Shown piece by piece: positions 25,416 through 35,129 of a DNA stretch of 64,000 bases; position 1 is the first letter of the stretch; every line of letters starts with the position of its first letter. The notes under the pieces were generated by a model that was not told the DNA's origin, did not search any database, and saw only the letters and a list, made by a program, of their open reading frames with translations. The position numbers and the translations under genes were made by a program. Source of the stretch: Zhengella sp020637775 (GTDB taxonomy: Bacteria > Pseudomonadota > Alphaproteobacteria > Rhizobiales > Rhizobiaceae); NCBI RefSeq assembly GCF_041397485.1, contig NZ_JAWKWO010000005.1, positions 62,001 to 126,000 of the forward strand, read 5' to 3'.

Positions 25416-26929
25416 TCAGCGACGACAAGCTCGATCTCGCGGCCGGTGAAGCGGGCCAGGTGCGCCATGCGCGCCCTGGGCCGTTCGCCATGAAGGCTGG
25501 CATGGCGCTTCGGGATGACCAGCTGCAATCCACCATCGGCGGCGATGCGCCAGGACAGCAGCGGAATGACGCCCGGCATGGAGGCCGACAGCAGATAGAC
25601 CACGCGCATCAGCGCGCCCAGCGCCTTTGCTCGCTCGATGAAGCGGGGTGACGCCAGCTTCAACAGTTCCGGCGCCGCGGCATCGTCGATCAGCCCTTCG
25701 TGCCGGTAGAGATTGGCCAGCGCGATATAGGCGCGGCCCGGATGGTCGATACCGACAAACGAAGCATTGGAGATGATGTTGAGCGACTGGGTGCCGCGAT
25801 ATTCCGGATGCGCGCGCCAGCCGATGTCGGCGACAAGGCAGGCGGCACGGCGCAGGCGATGTTCCTCCGGCGTCTCGTCAAGGCCCAGCGCGGCGAAGGC
25901 GGTGCCGGTCCAGTCGGCCAGTTCGCGGGCATGGCGTTCGGAGCGCGAGCGCAGGATGGCCAGTTCGTCGGCGGCGGTGAGCAGCGGGTCGGCGCGGCGC
26001 CATTCGTCGTCGAGCTGCTCGAACAGATAGCCTTCGCGAACGCCGGTGGCAGACACGACGATGCGTGCCGGCTTCATGGCGCGGATGACCTCCAGCATCA
26101 CGGCCGCGCCATAGGGCAACAGGCTGCGCCGGTTCTTGGAAACCCGCTTGACGCCTTTCATGGACGCGGTGTCGTTGCGCGCCACCTGCATCAGGAAGGG
26201 CACGCATTCATCCGTTTCCATGACATAGTGATGCATCACGTGCAGCGGGTATTCACGCTCCATCATGTGCAGGCGGGCCAGGTTTCGCCATGTGCCGCCC
26301 ACGGCGTAGAACTCGCGCCCGCCGCCCTGCTTCAGCAGGGTCGCGCGTCGCATCTCCGCCGCGATGACGGCTGCCGCATCCTCCGGCTTGCCGCCAGTCA
26401 CCTCCTGCAGGCGCAGGCCGCCCAGCGGCAGCGTGATGCCGTCGCCGGTTTCGTGGCCGCGAATGTCGATCAGTTCCAGGCTGCCGCCGCCAAGGTCGCC
26501 GACAATGCCATCGGGCCGGTAGAACCCGGCCATGATCCCGTAGGCGGAATAAAGAGCTTCTTCGCGCCCTGAAAGCACCCGCACGTCCGCTCCCAGCACC
26601 TCGCCCGCCCGTTCGATGAAGGCCGGGCCGTTTTCCGCCTCGCGCGCGGCCGCCGTGGCCAGAACATGCACCTCCTCCACGCCGGCCTGATCGCACAGCG
26701 CACGGAAGCGGCGGAACTCGGAGAGCGCACGCTCCACGCCGGCGGGATCGAGCAGGCCGGTGGAGACGATCTGACGGCCGAGGCCGGCGAGCATCTTTTC
26801 ATTGAACAGGACGGTGGGGGAGCGGGCGATACCTTCGTAGATGACGAGACGGACCGAGTTCGATCCGATGTCGACGATGGCGACGGGCTTGCGGTCGTAG
26901 AGGCGACCCTGGGACAGGCGGTCCATCAC
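25412..26929 (-). CDS. ppx: Exopolyphosphatase (Ppx/GppA family)
   Basis: Releases phosphate from polyphosphate chains; some family members also hydrolyse pppGpp. The 505-residue protein belongs to the actin-like ATPase-fold family: PHOSPHATE-1-like segment VDIGSNSVRLVIYE at about residue 19, the catalytic Glu region around residue 120–150 (GREEALYSAYGIMAG) and GDLGGGSLELIDI. A C-terminal HD-like helical domain follows. Its start overlaps the ppk1 stop by four bases (26926–26929), giving a coupled ppk1–ppx operon in which synthesis and breakdown of polyP are co-expressed. Confidence 0.93.
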   Translation of the reverse strand: MMDRLSQGRLYDRKPVAIVDIGSNSVRLVIYEGIARSPTVLFNEKMLAGLGRQIVSTGLLDPAGVERALSEFRRFRALCDQAGVEEVHVLATAAAREAENGPAFIERAGEVLGADVRVLSGREEALYSAYGIMAGFYRPDGIVGDLGGGSLELIDIRGHETGDGITLPLGGLRLQEVTGGKPEDAAAVIAAEMRRATLLKQGGGREFYAVGGTWRNLARLHMMEREYPLHVMHHYVMETDECVPFLMQVARNDTASMKGVKRVSKNRRSLLPYGAAVMLEVIRAMKPARIVVSATGVREGYLFEQLDDEWRRADPLLTAADELAILRSRSERHARELADWTGTAFAALGLDETPEEHRLRRAACLVADIGWRAHPEYRGTQSLNIISNASFVGIDHPGRAYIALANLYRHEGLIDDAAAPELLKLASPRFIERAKALGALMRVVYLLSASMPGVIPLLSWRIAADGGLQLVIPKRHASLHGERPRARMAHLARFTGREIELVVAE

Positions 26930-29130
26930 GGCTGGGCAGACTTGTCTTTCTTGCGGCGCTTGAAGTGGGCGATCCGCTTCGGCGCATGCGATTTCAACGA
27001 TTCACCCCGACCCGAAAGGCTCGGGTTGGTCATGAAATACTCCTGGGCGTTGAAAGGTTCCTCCCCCTCCTCGGGCCGGAGCCGTCTCGACGTTCCGTCG
27101 GGCAGTACCTCAAAGCTCTGCTGGTTGTCCATCACGTTCGCCAACATGATCTGGTCGAGGATCTGCTCATGCACGGTGGAAGCCTCGACGGGCACGATCA
27201 CCTCGACCCGCCGGTCGAGATTGCGCGGCATCAGGTCGGCCGAGCCGAAATAGACGATGGCTTCGTCCGACGGCAGGCCATGGCCATTGCCGAAGCACCA
27301 GATGCGGCTATGTTCAAGGAAGCGGCCGACAATGGATTTCACACGGATGTTGTCCGACAGGCCGGGAACCTGCGGGCGCAGGCAACAGATGCCGCGGATG
27401 ACGAGGTCGATCTCGACGCCCGCAGCGCTTGCCTCGTAGAGCGCGTCGATGATCTCGGGATCGACGAGCGAGTTCATCTTCATCCAGATCTGGCCTGGCC
27501 GGCCTTCCCTGGCATGGCCTATTTCTGCGCGGATGTGATCGAGAATGCGTGGCCGCAGCGTGTAGGGCGAGTAGGCGAGCTTCATCTGGTCGGTCGGCTC
27601 GGCATAGCCGGTGATGAAGTTGAACACCTGGGCCACGTCGCGCGCTATCTGCGGATCGTCGGTGAAGTAGGACAGGTCGGTGTAAATCTTGGCCGTGATC
27701 GGGTGATAATTGCCTGTGCCCAGGTGACAGTAATTGCGCAAACGGCCCTCTTCCCGGCGCACCACGAGCGAAAGCTTGGCATGGGTCTTCAACTCGATGA
27801 AGCCGAAGACCACCTGAACGCCGGCGCGTTCCAGGTCGCGGGCCCAGCGGATATTGGCCTCCTCGTCGAATCGCGCCTTCAGTTCCACCAGCGCCGTGAC
27901 GGACTTGCCGGCCTCCGCCGCATCGACGAGGGCACGCACGATGGGGCTGTCGTTCGAGGTGCGGTAGAGCGTCTGCTTGATCGCCACGACATCGGGGTCG
28001 GCTGCCGCCTGACGCAGGAACTGCACCACGACATCGAAGCTCTCATAGGGGTGGTGGACAAGGAAATCCTTCTCGCGGATCGTCGCCAGGCAATCGCCGG
28101 CATGTTCGCGGATGCGTTCGGGAAAACGCGCATTGTAAGGCACGAACTTCAGATCCTCGCGCGGCAGCGACACGATCTCGGACACATGGTTGAGCGCCAG
28201 CGGCCCGGCCTGGACGGAGATGCGATTGCCCTGCACACCGAGTTCATGGGCGACGAAATCACGCAGGCCTTCGGGCATGTCGGGGTCGAACTCGATCCGG
28301 ATGACCTGTCCGCGCCGCCGGCGCTTCAGTGCCGTCTCGAACAGGCGCACGAGGTCTTCGGCCTCTTCCTCCACCTCGATATCGGAATCGCGGATGATGC
28401 GGAACGTGCCCGAACCGAGCACTTCATAGCCGGGAAACAGCCGGCTGATGAACAGGCCGACCACATCCTCAAGTGCGATGAACCGCGTGACGCCGCCGCG
28501 CTCGGGCAACTGGATGAAGCGGCTGAGCGCGACCGGCAAGCGCAGCAGGCCCGTCATTTCCTCGCCGTCGCGCCGGTTCTTCAACGCCAGCACCATGGAG
28601 AAGCCCAGGTTGGGAATGAAGGGAAACGGGTGCGCGGGGTCAATGGACAGCGGCGTCAGCACGGGGAAGACGGCATCCATGAAATGCTCTTCCAGCCAGG
28701 CCTTCTCACCCTTGGCAAGGCCATCGGCGCGGATCAGCGCGATCCTCTCGGCTTCGAGCAGATCCATCAAGCCGGCCAGGCTCTTGTGCTGGTCGGCCTG
28801 CAGCTTGGTGACCTCCAGCAGGATCTGGTCGAGCTGTTCGGCGGGCGTGCGGCCATCGGCGGAACGCTCGGTGATGCCCTCACGCACCTGGCCCGCCAGG
28901 CCGGCGACGCGCACCATGAAGAACTCGTCCAGGTTGGTGGCCGAAATGGAGAGGAAGCGCAGCCGCTCCAGAAGCGGCTGGCTGGGATTCTGGGACTCTT
29001 CCAAAACGCGCCGGTTGAATTGCAGCCATGAAAATTCACGGTTGACGTAGCGCTCCGGATCGTCGGGCGTGAGCCTCGCAGGGGCCGCGCCCTCGGTGAA
29101 GTCGGTTCTTGCCGGTGTCAGTTCGTTCAT
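26926..29130 (-). CDS. ppk1: Polyphosphate kinase 1
   Basis: Reversibly transfers the ATP gamma-phosphate to polyphosphate. The 734-residue protein has the N-domain (YVNREFSWLQFNRRVLEE, a family hallmark), the head domain, and the two C-terminal phospholipase-D-like domains. The first of these contains IKQTLYRTSNDSP and the phosphorylated-His region ELKTHAKLSLVVRR; LGTGNYHPITAKIYTDLS follows. The frame is open to 29205, but family alignment favours the ATG at 29130 (MNELTPARTD); no strong ribosome site is visible for either. First gene of the ppk1–ppx operon. Confidence 0.94.
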   Translation of the reverse strand: MNELTPARTDFTEGAAPARLTPDDPERYVNREFSWLQFNRRVLEESQNPSQPLLERLRFLSISATNLDEFFMVRVAGLAGQVREGITERSADGRTPAEQLDQILLEVTKLQADQHKSLAGLMDLLEAERIALIRADGLAKGEKAWLEEHFMDAVFPVLTPLSIDPAHPFPFIPNLGFSMVLALKNRRDGEEMTGLLRLPVALSRFIQLPERGGVTRFIALEDVVGLFISRLFPGYEVLGSGTFRIIRDSDIEVEEEAEDLVRLFETALKRRRRGQVIRIEFDPDMPEGLRDFVAHELGVQGNRISVQAGPLALNHVSEIVSLPREDLKFVPYNARFPERIREHAGDCLATIREKDFLVHHPYESFDVVVQFLRQAAADPDVVAIKQTLYRTSNDSPIVRALVDAAEAGKSVTALVELKARFDEEANIRWARDLERAGVQVVFGFIELKTHAKLSLVVRREEGRLRNYCHLGTGNYHPITAKIYTDLSYFTDDPQIARDVAQVFNFITGYAEPTDQMKLAYSPYTLRPRILDHIRAEIGHAREGRPGQIWMKMNSLVDPEIIDALYEASAAGVEIDLVIRGICCLRPQVPGLSDNIRVKSIVGRFLEHSRIWCFGNGHGLPSDEAIVYFGSADLMPRNLDRRVEVIVPVEASTVHEQILDQIMLANVMDNQQSFEVLPDGTSRRLRPEEGEEPFNAQEYFMTNPSLSGRGESLKSHAPKRIAHFKRRKKDKSAQP

Positions 29131-29306
29131 GGTGGGAAGCCTTCGGCCCGCGGGTTTCTCTGTTCCTTCATTCCATGGCTCGACGTTGCGCACAATGGGG
29201 CGCAATGCACGCTCGCATCTTGCAATGGCGGCGCATATGTTTCAAACGTCGGCGCGAGCCTAGCCGACAGGCGGGAGCGTGCCCGCCGCCAGGAACGGAG
29301 AGCAAG

Positions 29307-29552
29307 ATGGCCGGACATTCCATTCCGCATTTCCAGAACGATGCGGGCCACAAGTCCATCGAGATCGGAGTGAAGGAATTCATGTGCGTGGGCGCCCATC
29401 CGCCCTACGACCATCCGCATGTCTATCTCGACATGGGAGACGACGCGGAAAAGGTCTGCCCCTATTGCTCGACGCTCTATCGCTACAACAGCGCGCTGAA
29501 GGCGGACGAAACGAAGCCCGAAGGCTGCAGCTTCAAGCCGAAGGCGGCCTGA
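29307..29552 (+). CDS. zf-CHCC zinc-finger protein (NDUFS6-like)
   Basis: A small 81-residue protein with the CHCC zinc-ribbon of mitochondrial complex I subunit NDUFS6: C27, H36/H38, C51 and C54 in MCVGAHPPYDHPHVYLDMG and KVCPYCSTLY. Alphaproteobacterial homologues are widespread and proposed to be complex I accessory or assembly proteins. The frame extends upstream, but the ATG at 29307 follows GGAGAGCA and matches the short family length. It is followed 58 bp later by an FAD monooxygenase on the same strand. Confidence 0.88.
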   Translation: MAGHSIPHFQNDAGHKSIEIGVKEFMCVGAHPPYDHPHVYLDMGDDAEKVCPYCSTLYRYNSALKADETKPEGCSFKPKAA

Positions 29553-29610
29553 CCGCCAGACTGTGAGGCGGCATCTGGCCGGCTGGCGCGGCCTTGCGGG
29601 AATGTGAGCG

Positions 29611-30816
29611 ATGATCCGCAACAGACCGATCCTGATCGCCGGGGCCGGCATTGCCGGGCTGACAACGGCCCTTGCCCTGGCGCGTGACGGCCATGCCGTG
29701 CGCGTGTTCGAGCGCGCGCCGCATCTCACGGAAGTGGGCGCCGGCCTGCAGCTTTCGCCCAATGCCACGCGGGTGCTGGCCTCGGTCGGCGTTTCGGGCC
29801 GGCTTCTGGCCGCGGCCACGGCGCCGGAAAGCGTTGTCCTGCGGCGCGGGCAGGCGATGGGCAAGCTGACCGAGGTGCCGCTGGGGGCAAGGGCCGAGGC
29901 CCGCTGGGGCGCGGCGTATCTGGTCATCCACCGGGCCGACCTGCATGCCGCTCTCACCACCGCCGCGCGCCAGCAACCGCTTGTCGAGATCGTCACCGGA
30001 GCGAACGTCGCCGACTATGCGGCGCATCCACGCGGCGTCACCCTTTCGGTGGACCGGGACGGCCGGGTGGACGAGATCGTCGGCGGCTTGCTGATTGCGG
30101 CGGACGGTGTCTGGTCGCGGCTGCGCGGGCGCCTGCCCGGTGCCGGCACGAGCGCATTCACCGGCCATGTGGCATGGCGGGCGACCATTCCCGCCGACGG
30201 CGATCTGGCGCAATCGCTGGGCGATCTCCTCAGCCCGGCCCATGTAACCGCCTTCATGGCACCGGATGTGCATCTGGTCGCCTATCCGATCAGCGCGGGG
30301 CGGCGGATCAATCTCGTCGGGCTGATGCGCGGCGCAGATTACGGACAGAAATGGGCGGCGAGCGCCGACCCTTCCCCCTTCATCGCGGTGATGGACAAGG
30401 CGTCACCCGCACTTGGCCGCATGGCGCGCGAGGCGGGTCCATGGGTGGCCTGGGCGCTGCATGCAGTGGGGCCGGGCGCCTGGCAGGACGGCAAGGCGGT
30501 GGCGCTCATCGGCGACGCGGCGCATGCGACCACGCCCTTCGCCGCGCAGGGCGCGGCCATGGCCATCGAGGATGCCGGCGTGCTGGCCAGGGCCATGCGC
30601 GAGGCCAATGGCGACCCGGCGGTGGCCCTGCCCCGCTGGGAGGCAGAGCGCAAGCCGCGCGTAGCCAGGGTTGTCAAGCGCGGGGCGTTCAACCACTTCA
30701 CCTGGCACGCGCGGGGGCCGGTCGCCCTGGCCCGCGATGCCGTGCTGTGGCTGCGCAAGCCGGAGCGGCTGATGGCGGATTTCGACTGGCTGTACGGGTG
30801 GGACGCGGAGACCTGA
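29611..30816 (+). CDS. FAD-dependent aromatic hydroxylase (salicylate hydroxylase-like)
   Basis: A group A flavoprotein monooxygenase using NAD(P)H and O2 to hydroxylate a probably aromatic substrate. The 401-residue protein has an N-terminal Rossmann motif GAGIAGLTTALAL (about 11–23), the EVGAGLQLSPNATRVL segment typical of salicylate/3-hydroxybenzoate hydroxylases, the DG-type motif LLIAADGVWSRLR, and the FAD ribityl motif GDAAHATTPFAAQGAAMAIED. The substrate cannot be told from sequence. Its neighbours (zinc-finger gene, EmrAB pump) give no pathway. Confidence 0.87.
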   Translation: MIRNRPILIAGAGIAGLTTALALARDGHAVRVFERAPHLTEVGAGLQLSPNATRVLASVGVSGRLLAAATAPESVVLRRGQAMGKLTEVPLGARAEARWGAAYLVIHRADLHAALTTAARQQPLVEIVTGANVADYAAHPRGVTLSVDRDGRVDEIVGGLLIAADGVWSRLRGRLPGAGTSAFTGHVAWRATIPADGDLAQSLGDLLSPAHVTAFMAPDVHLVAYPISAGRRINLVGLMRGADYGQKWAASADPSPFIAVMDKASPALGRMAREAGPWVAWALHAVGPGAWQDGKAVALIGDAAHATTPFAAQGAAMAIEDAGVLARAMREANGDPAVALPRWEAERKPRVARVVKRGAFNHFTWHARGPVALARDAVLWLRKPERLMADFDWLYGWDAET

Positions 30817-30902
30817 AAGCGCCAAACCGCACGCCGATGACATGGGCTGACGGACACCGGGCGGTCGGGAACCGCAGGCGTTGTTTCACCGCTGCCAACG
30901 GC

Positions 30903-32438
30903 TTACTCGGCGTGCTGGGCTGCAGGTGCCGACATTGAAGCGCCGGGCGGCTTGCGCAGAAGCAGCGCCAGGGGCACCGCCATCAGCGTGACGACCATCA
31001 TCAGCAGGAAATCGTTCACGTAGGAGACCATCAGTGCCTGCTGGTTGACCAGCATGTCGACCACGGAGAGCATGGCCGGATCGCCCGCGGCAGCCTGCGG
31101 CGCAAGATGCGTCAGGTTCGGGTCATAGGGATTGATAAAGGCCGAAAGCTCTGTGTGGTTGACCTGGACATTGTGGGTCAGGACGACCGACACAAGGGAA
31201 ATCCCGATGGAGGAACCGATGTTACGCGTCAGCGAGAACAGGCTGGTTCCATCGGCGCGGTACTTCACCTCCATGGTGGAAAAGGCAACCGTGGAAAGCG
31301 GCACGAAGACCAGGCCGAGGCCGAGGCCCTGAACGACGCCGGAGACGATGATCAGCCCGTCGTCCATCTGCGGAGAGAAGCCGGACATCATCCACAGCGA
31401 CACGGCCGCCAGCCCGAGACCGGCCAGGACCAGGAGGCGCGCATCGACGGTGCGCACGAGACGGCCGACAAGGATCATCGAGATCATCGTGCCAACGCCG
31501 CGCGGCGCCATGACAAGGCCGGTCGTGATCGTTGGATAGCCGAAAATGCGCGCCAGCATGGGCGGCAGAAGCGCAAGGCTGGCGAGCAGGATGATGCCGA
31601 TGACGAAGATGAAGACCAGTCCGGTGACGAAATTGCGGTCCCTGAAGATCGCCGGATCGATGAAGGGGTCGTCCGCCGTGGCGACGTGAACGCAGAAGAT
31701 CCAGAAACCCGATATCGCCAGGAAAAGCTCGATCCAGATCTCGGTGGAGGAAAACCAGTCCACTTCGCCGCCGCGATCGAGCATCATCTGCAAGGCGCCG
31801 ATTCCCAACGCCAGCATGGCGAAGCCGAAGAAATCGAAATTGCGCAGCCGCCGCGCGATGTTGGGCAGATAGGCGGCGCTGCCGGCGAAGGCCAGGATGC
31901 CGACCGGCAGGTTGATGAAGAATACCCAACGCCAGTTCATCGTTTCCGTCAGCCAGCCGCCGAGCGTCGGGCCGATGATGGGACCGACCATGATGCCCGC
32001 GCCCCACATGGCCATGGCAGACCCGTGGCGTTCGCGCGGGTTGATATCGAGCAGGAAGGTTTGCGACAGCGGCACGATGGCCGCGCCGCACAGGCCCTGC
32101 AGCAGCCGGAACAGAACCATGGTTTCCAGGCTCCAGGCCAGGCCGCAAGCCATTGAGGTGACAACGAAGCCGACGATGGAGGCAAGGAAAAGTTCCTTGC
32201 GGCCCACCCTGTCGGAGAGCCAGCCGGTCAGCGGCGTCATGATCGCCGCCGCCACGATATAGGAGGTCAGGACCCAGGTGATGGTGTCCTGCGAGGCGCC
32301 AAGATCGGCCTGCATGGAGGGCAACGCCACGTTTGCGATGGTCGTGTCGAGCACCTGCATGATCGTGGCAAGCATGATCGCCAGCGTGATCAGGCCGCGA
32401 TGCGGAACATCTTCATGCATCTGAGCGGAAGCGCTCAT
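30903..32438 (-). CDS. emrB: DHA2-family drug efflux MFS permease (EmrB-like)
   Basis: A 14-helix proton-coupled exporter forming a tripartite pump with the EmrA-like adaptor upstream. The 511-residue protein has MFS motif A (LSDRVGRKELF), motif C region (GPIIGPTLGGWLTE) and the DHA2-specific LDTTIANVALP at TM1. The start at 32438 (MSASAQMHED) overlaps the emrA stop by four bases; the longer frame to 32486 would run deep into emrA. Third gene of marR–emrA–emrB. Symbol by family resemblance; substrates unknown. Confidence 0.9.
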   Translation of the reverse strand: MSASAQMHEDVPHRGLITLAIMLATIMQVLDTTIANVALPSMQADLGASQDTITWVLTSYIVAAAIMTPLTGWLSDRVGRKELFLASIVGFVVTSMACGLAWSLETMVLFRLLQGLCGAAIVPLSQTFLLDINPRERHGSAMAMWGAGIMVGPIIGPTLGGWLTETMNWRWVFFINLPVGILAFAGSAAYLPNIARRLRNFDFFGFAMLALGIGALQMMLDRGGEVDWFSSTEIWIELFLAISGFWIFCVHVATADDPFIDPAIFRDRNFVTGLVFIFVIGIILLASLALLPPMLARIFGYPTITTGLVMAPRGVGTMISMILVGRLVRTVDARLLVLAGLGLAAVSLWMMSGFSPQMDDGLIIVSGVVQGLGLGLVFVPLSTVAFSTMEVKYRADGTSLFSLTRNIGSSIGISLVSVVLTHNVQVNHTELSAFINPYDPNLTHLAPQAAAGDPAMLSVVDMLVNQQALMVSYVNDFLLMMVVTLMAVPLALLLRKPPGASMSAPAAQHAE

Positions 32439-33568
32439 TTCCCGGTGCCAGCATCCGTCTCGGCGGCAAAGGCCCCCGGAAGCCACGTGGCGTAAAGCGG
32501 CTTGCGGCCGGTATCCACGGTGACGCTGGCCGAAAGACCCGAGCGCAGCTCAGGCATGTCGGCGGTTCCGTCGAGGGCGATGCGCACGGGAACGCGCTGT
32601 GTCACCTTCACCCAGTTGCCAGTGGCATTCTGGGCCGGAAGCAGCGAGAATTCAGCGCCGGTGCCGGCACCGATCGCGGCGACACGGCCCTTGAAGGTCT
32701 TGCCCGGATAGCTGTCGAATTCCACCTCGGCGCTTTCGCCGGGCTTGATGCCGGCAAGCTGCGTCTCCTTGAAATTGGCATCCACCCAGAAGTCGCCGGT
32801 TGCAACCAGCGCAAAAAGCGGGTTGCCGGCAGCCACGAACTGGCCGGCGCGGAAGGATGCGGCCTGGTAAAGGACGCCATCGGCAGGTGCCCGAACGGTC
32901 GTGAGCGAAAGATTGTAGGCCGCCTTTTCGCGTGCCGCCAGCGCGGACTGGACCGAGGGGTGCTGGTCTGTCGCGATATCCGGCTTGCCGCCGAGGGCAG
33001 CCAACGTATTGGCCACGCCCTGCCGTGCAGCGGCCAGAGCGTCGTGCGCCTTGTTGGCATCGTGACGCGCGCTGTCCAGCGAAGAGGAAGCGGAGACGCC
33101 CTTGCGGGAAAGCTCCTGCTGTCGCTTCAACTCGGATTGACGGTAGGCCTCTTCCGTTTCCGCCGCCTTTTCATTGGCCAGCGCCATGCGGTAGGCCGCC
33201 TTGAGCTGCTCGACTCCGAGACGGGCGCTGGCCAGGGCCGCGTCGGCCTGTTCCAGCGCAATCCGGTACGGTTCCTGATCGATCACGAACAGGACGTCAC
33301 CGGCCTTGACCGGCATGTTGTCGGCCACACCGGACCGGACCACGCGGCCGGCCAGATCGGAGGTGACGGAAAGGCGGGCCTGATGAAGATAGGCATTGTC
33401 CGTTGTCTCGTAGCGCCCGGTCATCAGCCAGTAGCCCGCGCCGGCGGCCGCCAGCAGAAGCGGAACGGAAAACATCAGGATACGCCTGGAGGTCTTGCCG
33501 CGCGCCGGTCGGGACGCATTCAGCGCCCGCGCCTTCGTTTCACCCTTCATTTCCGACATGTCATTCAT
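32435..33568 (-). CDS. emrA: HlyD/EmrA-type efflux adaptor
   Basis: A membrane fusion protein of 377 residues: a cytosolic basic N-terminus, one TM (about residues 28–50, ILMFSVPLLLAAAGAGYWLM), then TDNAYLHQARLSVTSDLAGRV (the EmrA barrel-sandwich entry), a coiled-coil hairpin (about 100–200), the second lipoyl half (VRAPADGVLYQAASFRAGQ) and a beta-barrel. The start at 33568 (MNDMSEMKG) overlaps the marR stop by eight bases; an ATG-like extension upstream would lie within marR. Confidence 0.9.
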   Translation of the reverse strand: MNDMSEMKGETKARALNASRPARGKTSRRILMFSVPLLLAAAGAGYWLMTGRYETTDNAYLHQARLSVTSDLAGRVVRSGVADNMPVKAGDVLFVIDQEPYRIALEQADAALASARLGVEQLKAAYRMALANEKAAETEEAYRQSELKRQQELSRKGVSASSSLDSARHDANKAHDALAAARQGVANTLAALGGKPDIATDQHPSVQSALAAREKAAYNLSLTTVRAPADGVLYQAASFRAGQFVAAGNPLFALVATGDFWVDANFKETQLAGIKPGESAEVEFDSYPGKTFKGRVAAIGAGTGAEFSLLPAQNATGNWVKVTQRVPVRIALDGTADMPELRSGLSASVTVDTGRKPLYATWLPGAFAAETDAGTGK

Positions 33569-34034
33569 CGTTCGTTGTTCCTGTCGCGCAAGCGGCGGCG
33601 CCCTCACCCTCGGAAAGATTGTCGATGAGCAGGCGCAACGCCGCCATCAGCCCCTGCCGGTCCTTCTCCGAAAACCCGGCCAGCGCTTCGTCATAGACCT
33701 CGTTGGCGAGTCCCCGAACCTCGTCGAAGACCCGCAGCGTCTTGGGCGTCGCTGCCACAAGGCGCACGCGCCGGTCGCTCTCGTCAGCCTTGCGGGCGAC
33801 CCAGCCGGCCTGCTCCATGCGGTCGACAAGCCGGGAAACGCTGATCGGCTCGATCTCCAGGCGCTCTCCGAGCCGGGCCTGTGTCATCGCGCCCTCGCGG
33901 GCGACGTGAACGAGCAGGCGCCACTGCGCCGACGACAGGCCGTGATCGGCCGTGCGCATCTCGAAGCGCTTTCGCAACAGGCGCGACGCGTCATGCAGCA
34001 GGATGCCGAGGCCTTCGGTGGACGATGTTTTCAT
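33561..34034 (-). CDS. MarR-family repressor of the EmrAB pump
   Basis: A 157-residue winged-helix regulator. The recognition region AMTQARLGERLEIEPISVSRLV and wing KADESDRRVRLVAATPK are typical MarR; flanking helices (LLRKRFEMRTADHGLSSAQW and the C-terminal helix) form the dimer. It leads the marR–emrA–emrB operon and has an extended palindrome immediately upstream (34044–34067). The arrangement matches the classic ligand-relieved repression of emr/mar pumps. Confidence 0.92.
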   Translation of the reverse strand: MKTSSTEGLGILLHDASRLLRKRFEMRTADHGLSSAQWRLLVHVAREGAMTQARLGERLEIEPISVSRLVDRMEQAGWVARKADESDRRVRLVAATPKTLRVFDEVRGLANEVYDEALAGFSEKDRQGLMAALRLLIDNLSEGEGAAACATGTTNDE

Positions 34035-34324
34035 AAGCCGGATATATTATAAGCATGCTTAGAATATCAAGGCACATAGCCGGATTTTTTGCGACGCAGT
34101 ATCGACATGGTGAAAAGATTCTCACCAGCCGGCCGAACGAGGCCGGCCGTGCGAGGCGATCAGGCAATTCCGGTTTTTACCGGAGGCTGGCAAGACATGC
34201 GCGTCACCATCGGCGAACGGCAGAAGGCGCGACGGGCGCAATCAGGGCTCCCGGCGGCATTCGCAGCGCCCGTCCTTCCTGGCCATTCGCGCGGATGGCA
34301 GGCGCCGGCCGGCTCGCCTTGACC
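34035..34324. promoter_or_regulatory. marR–aapP intergenic region with MarR operator palindrome
   Basis: A 290-bp gap without a gene. The marR-proximal end holds the perfect palindrome TAAGCATGCTTA (34050–34061); five more pairs on each side after one mismatch extend it to 34044–34067. It is very AT-rich against a GC-rich background, 10–33 bp before the marR start, so it likely overlaps the promoter. Two hairpins lie further on: GCCGGCC/GGCCGGC (34128–34147) and TCCGGT/ACCGGA around TTTT (34169–34184). Neither has a T-tract in the aapP direction. Confidence 0.65.
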
Positions 34325-35119
<795 letters not shown>

Positions 35120-35129
35120 TGGCTGGCTC

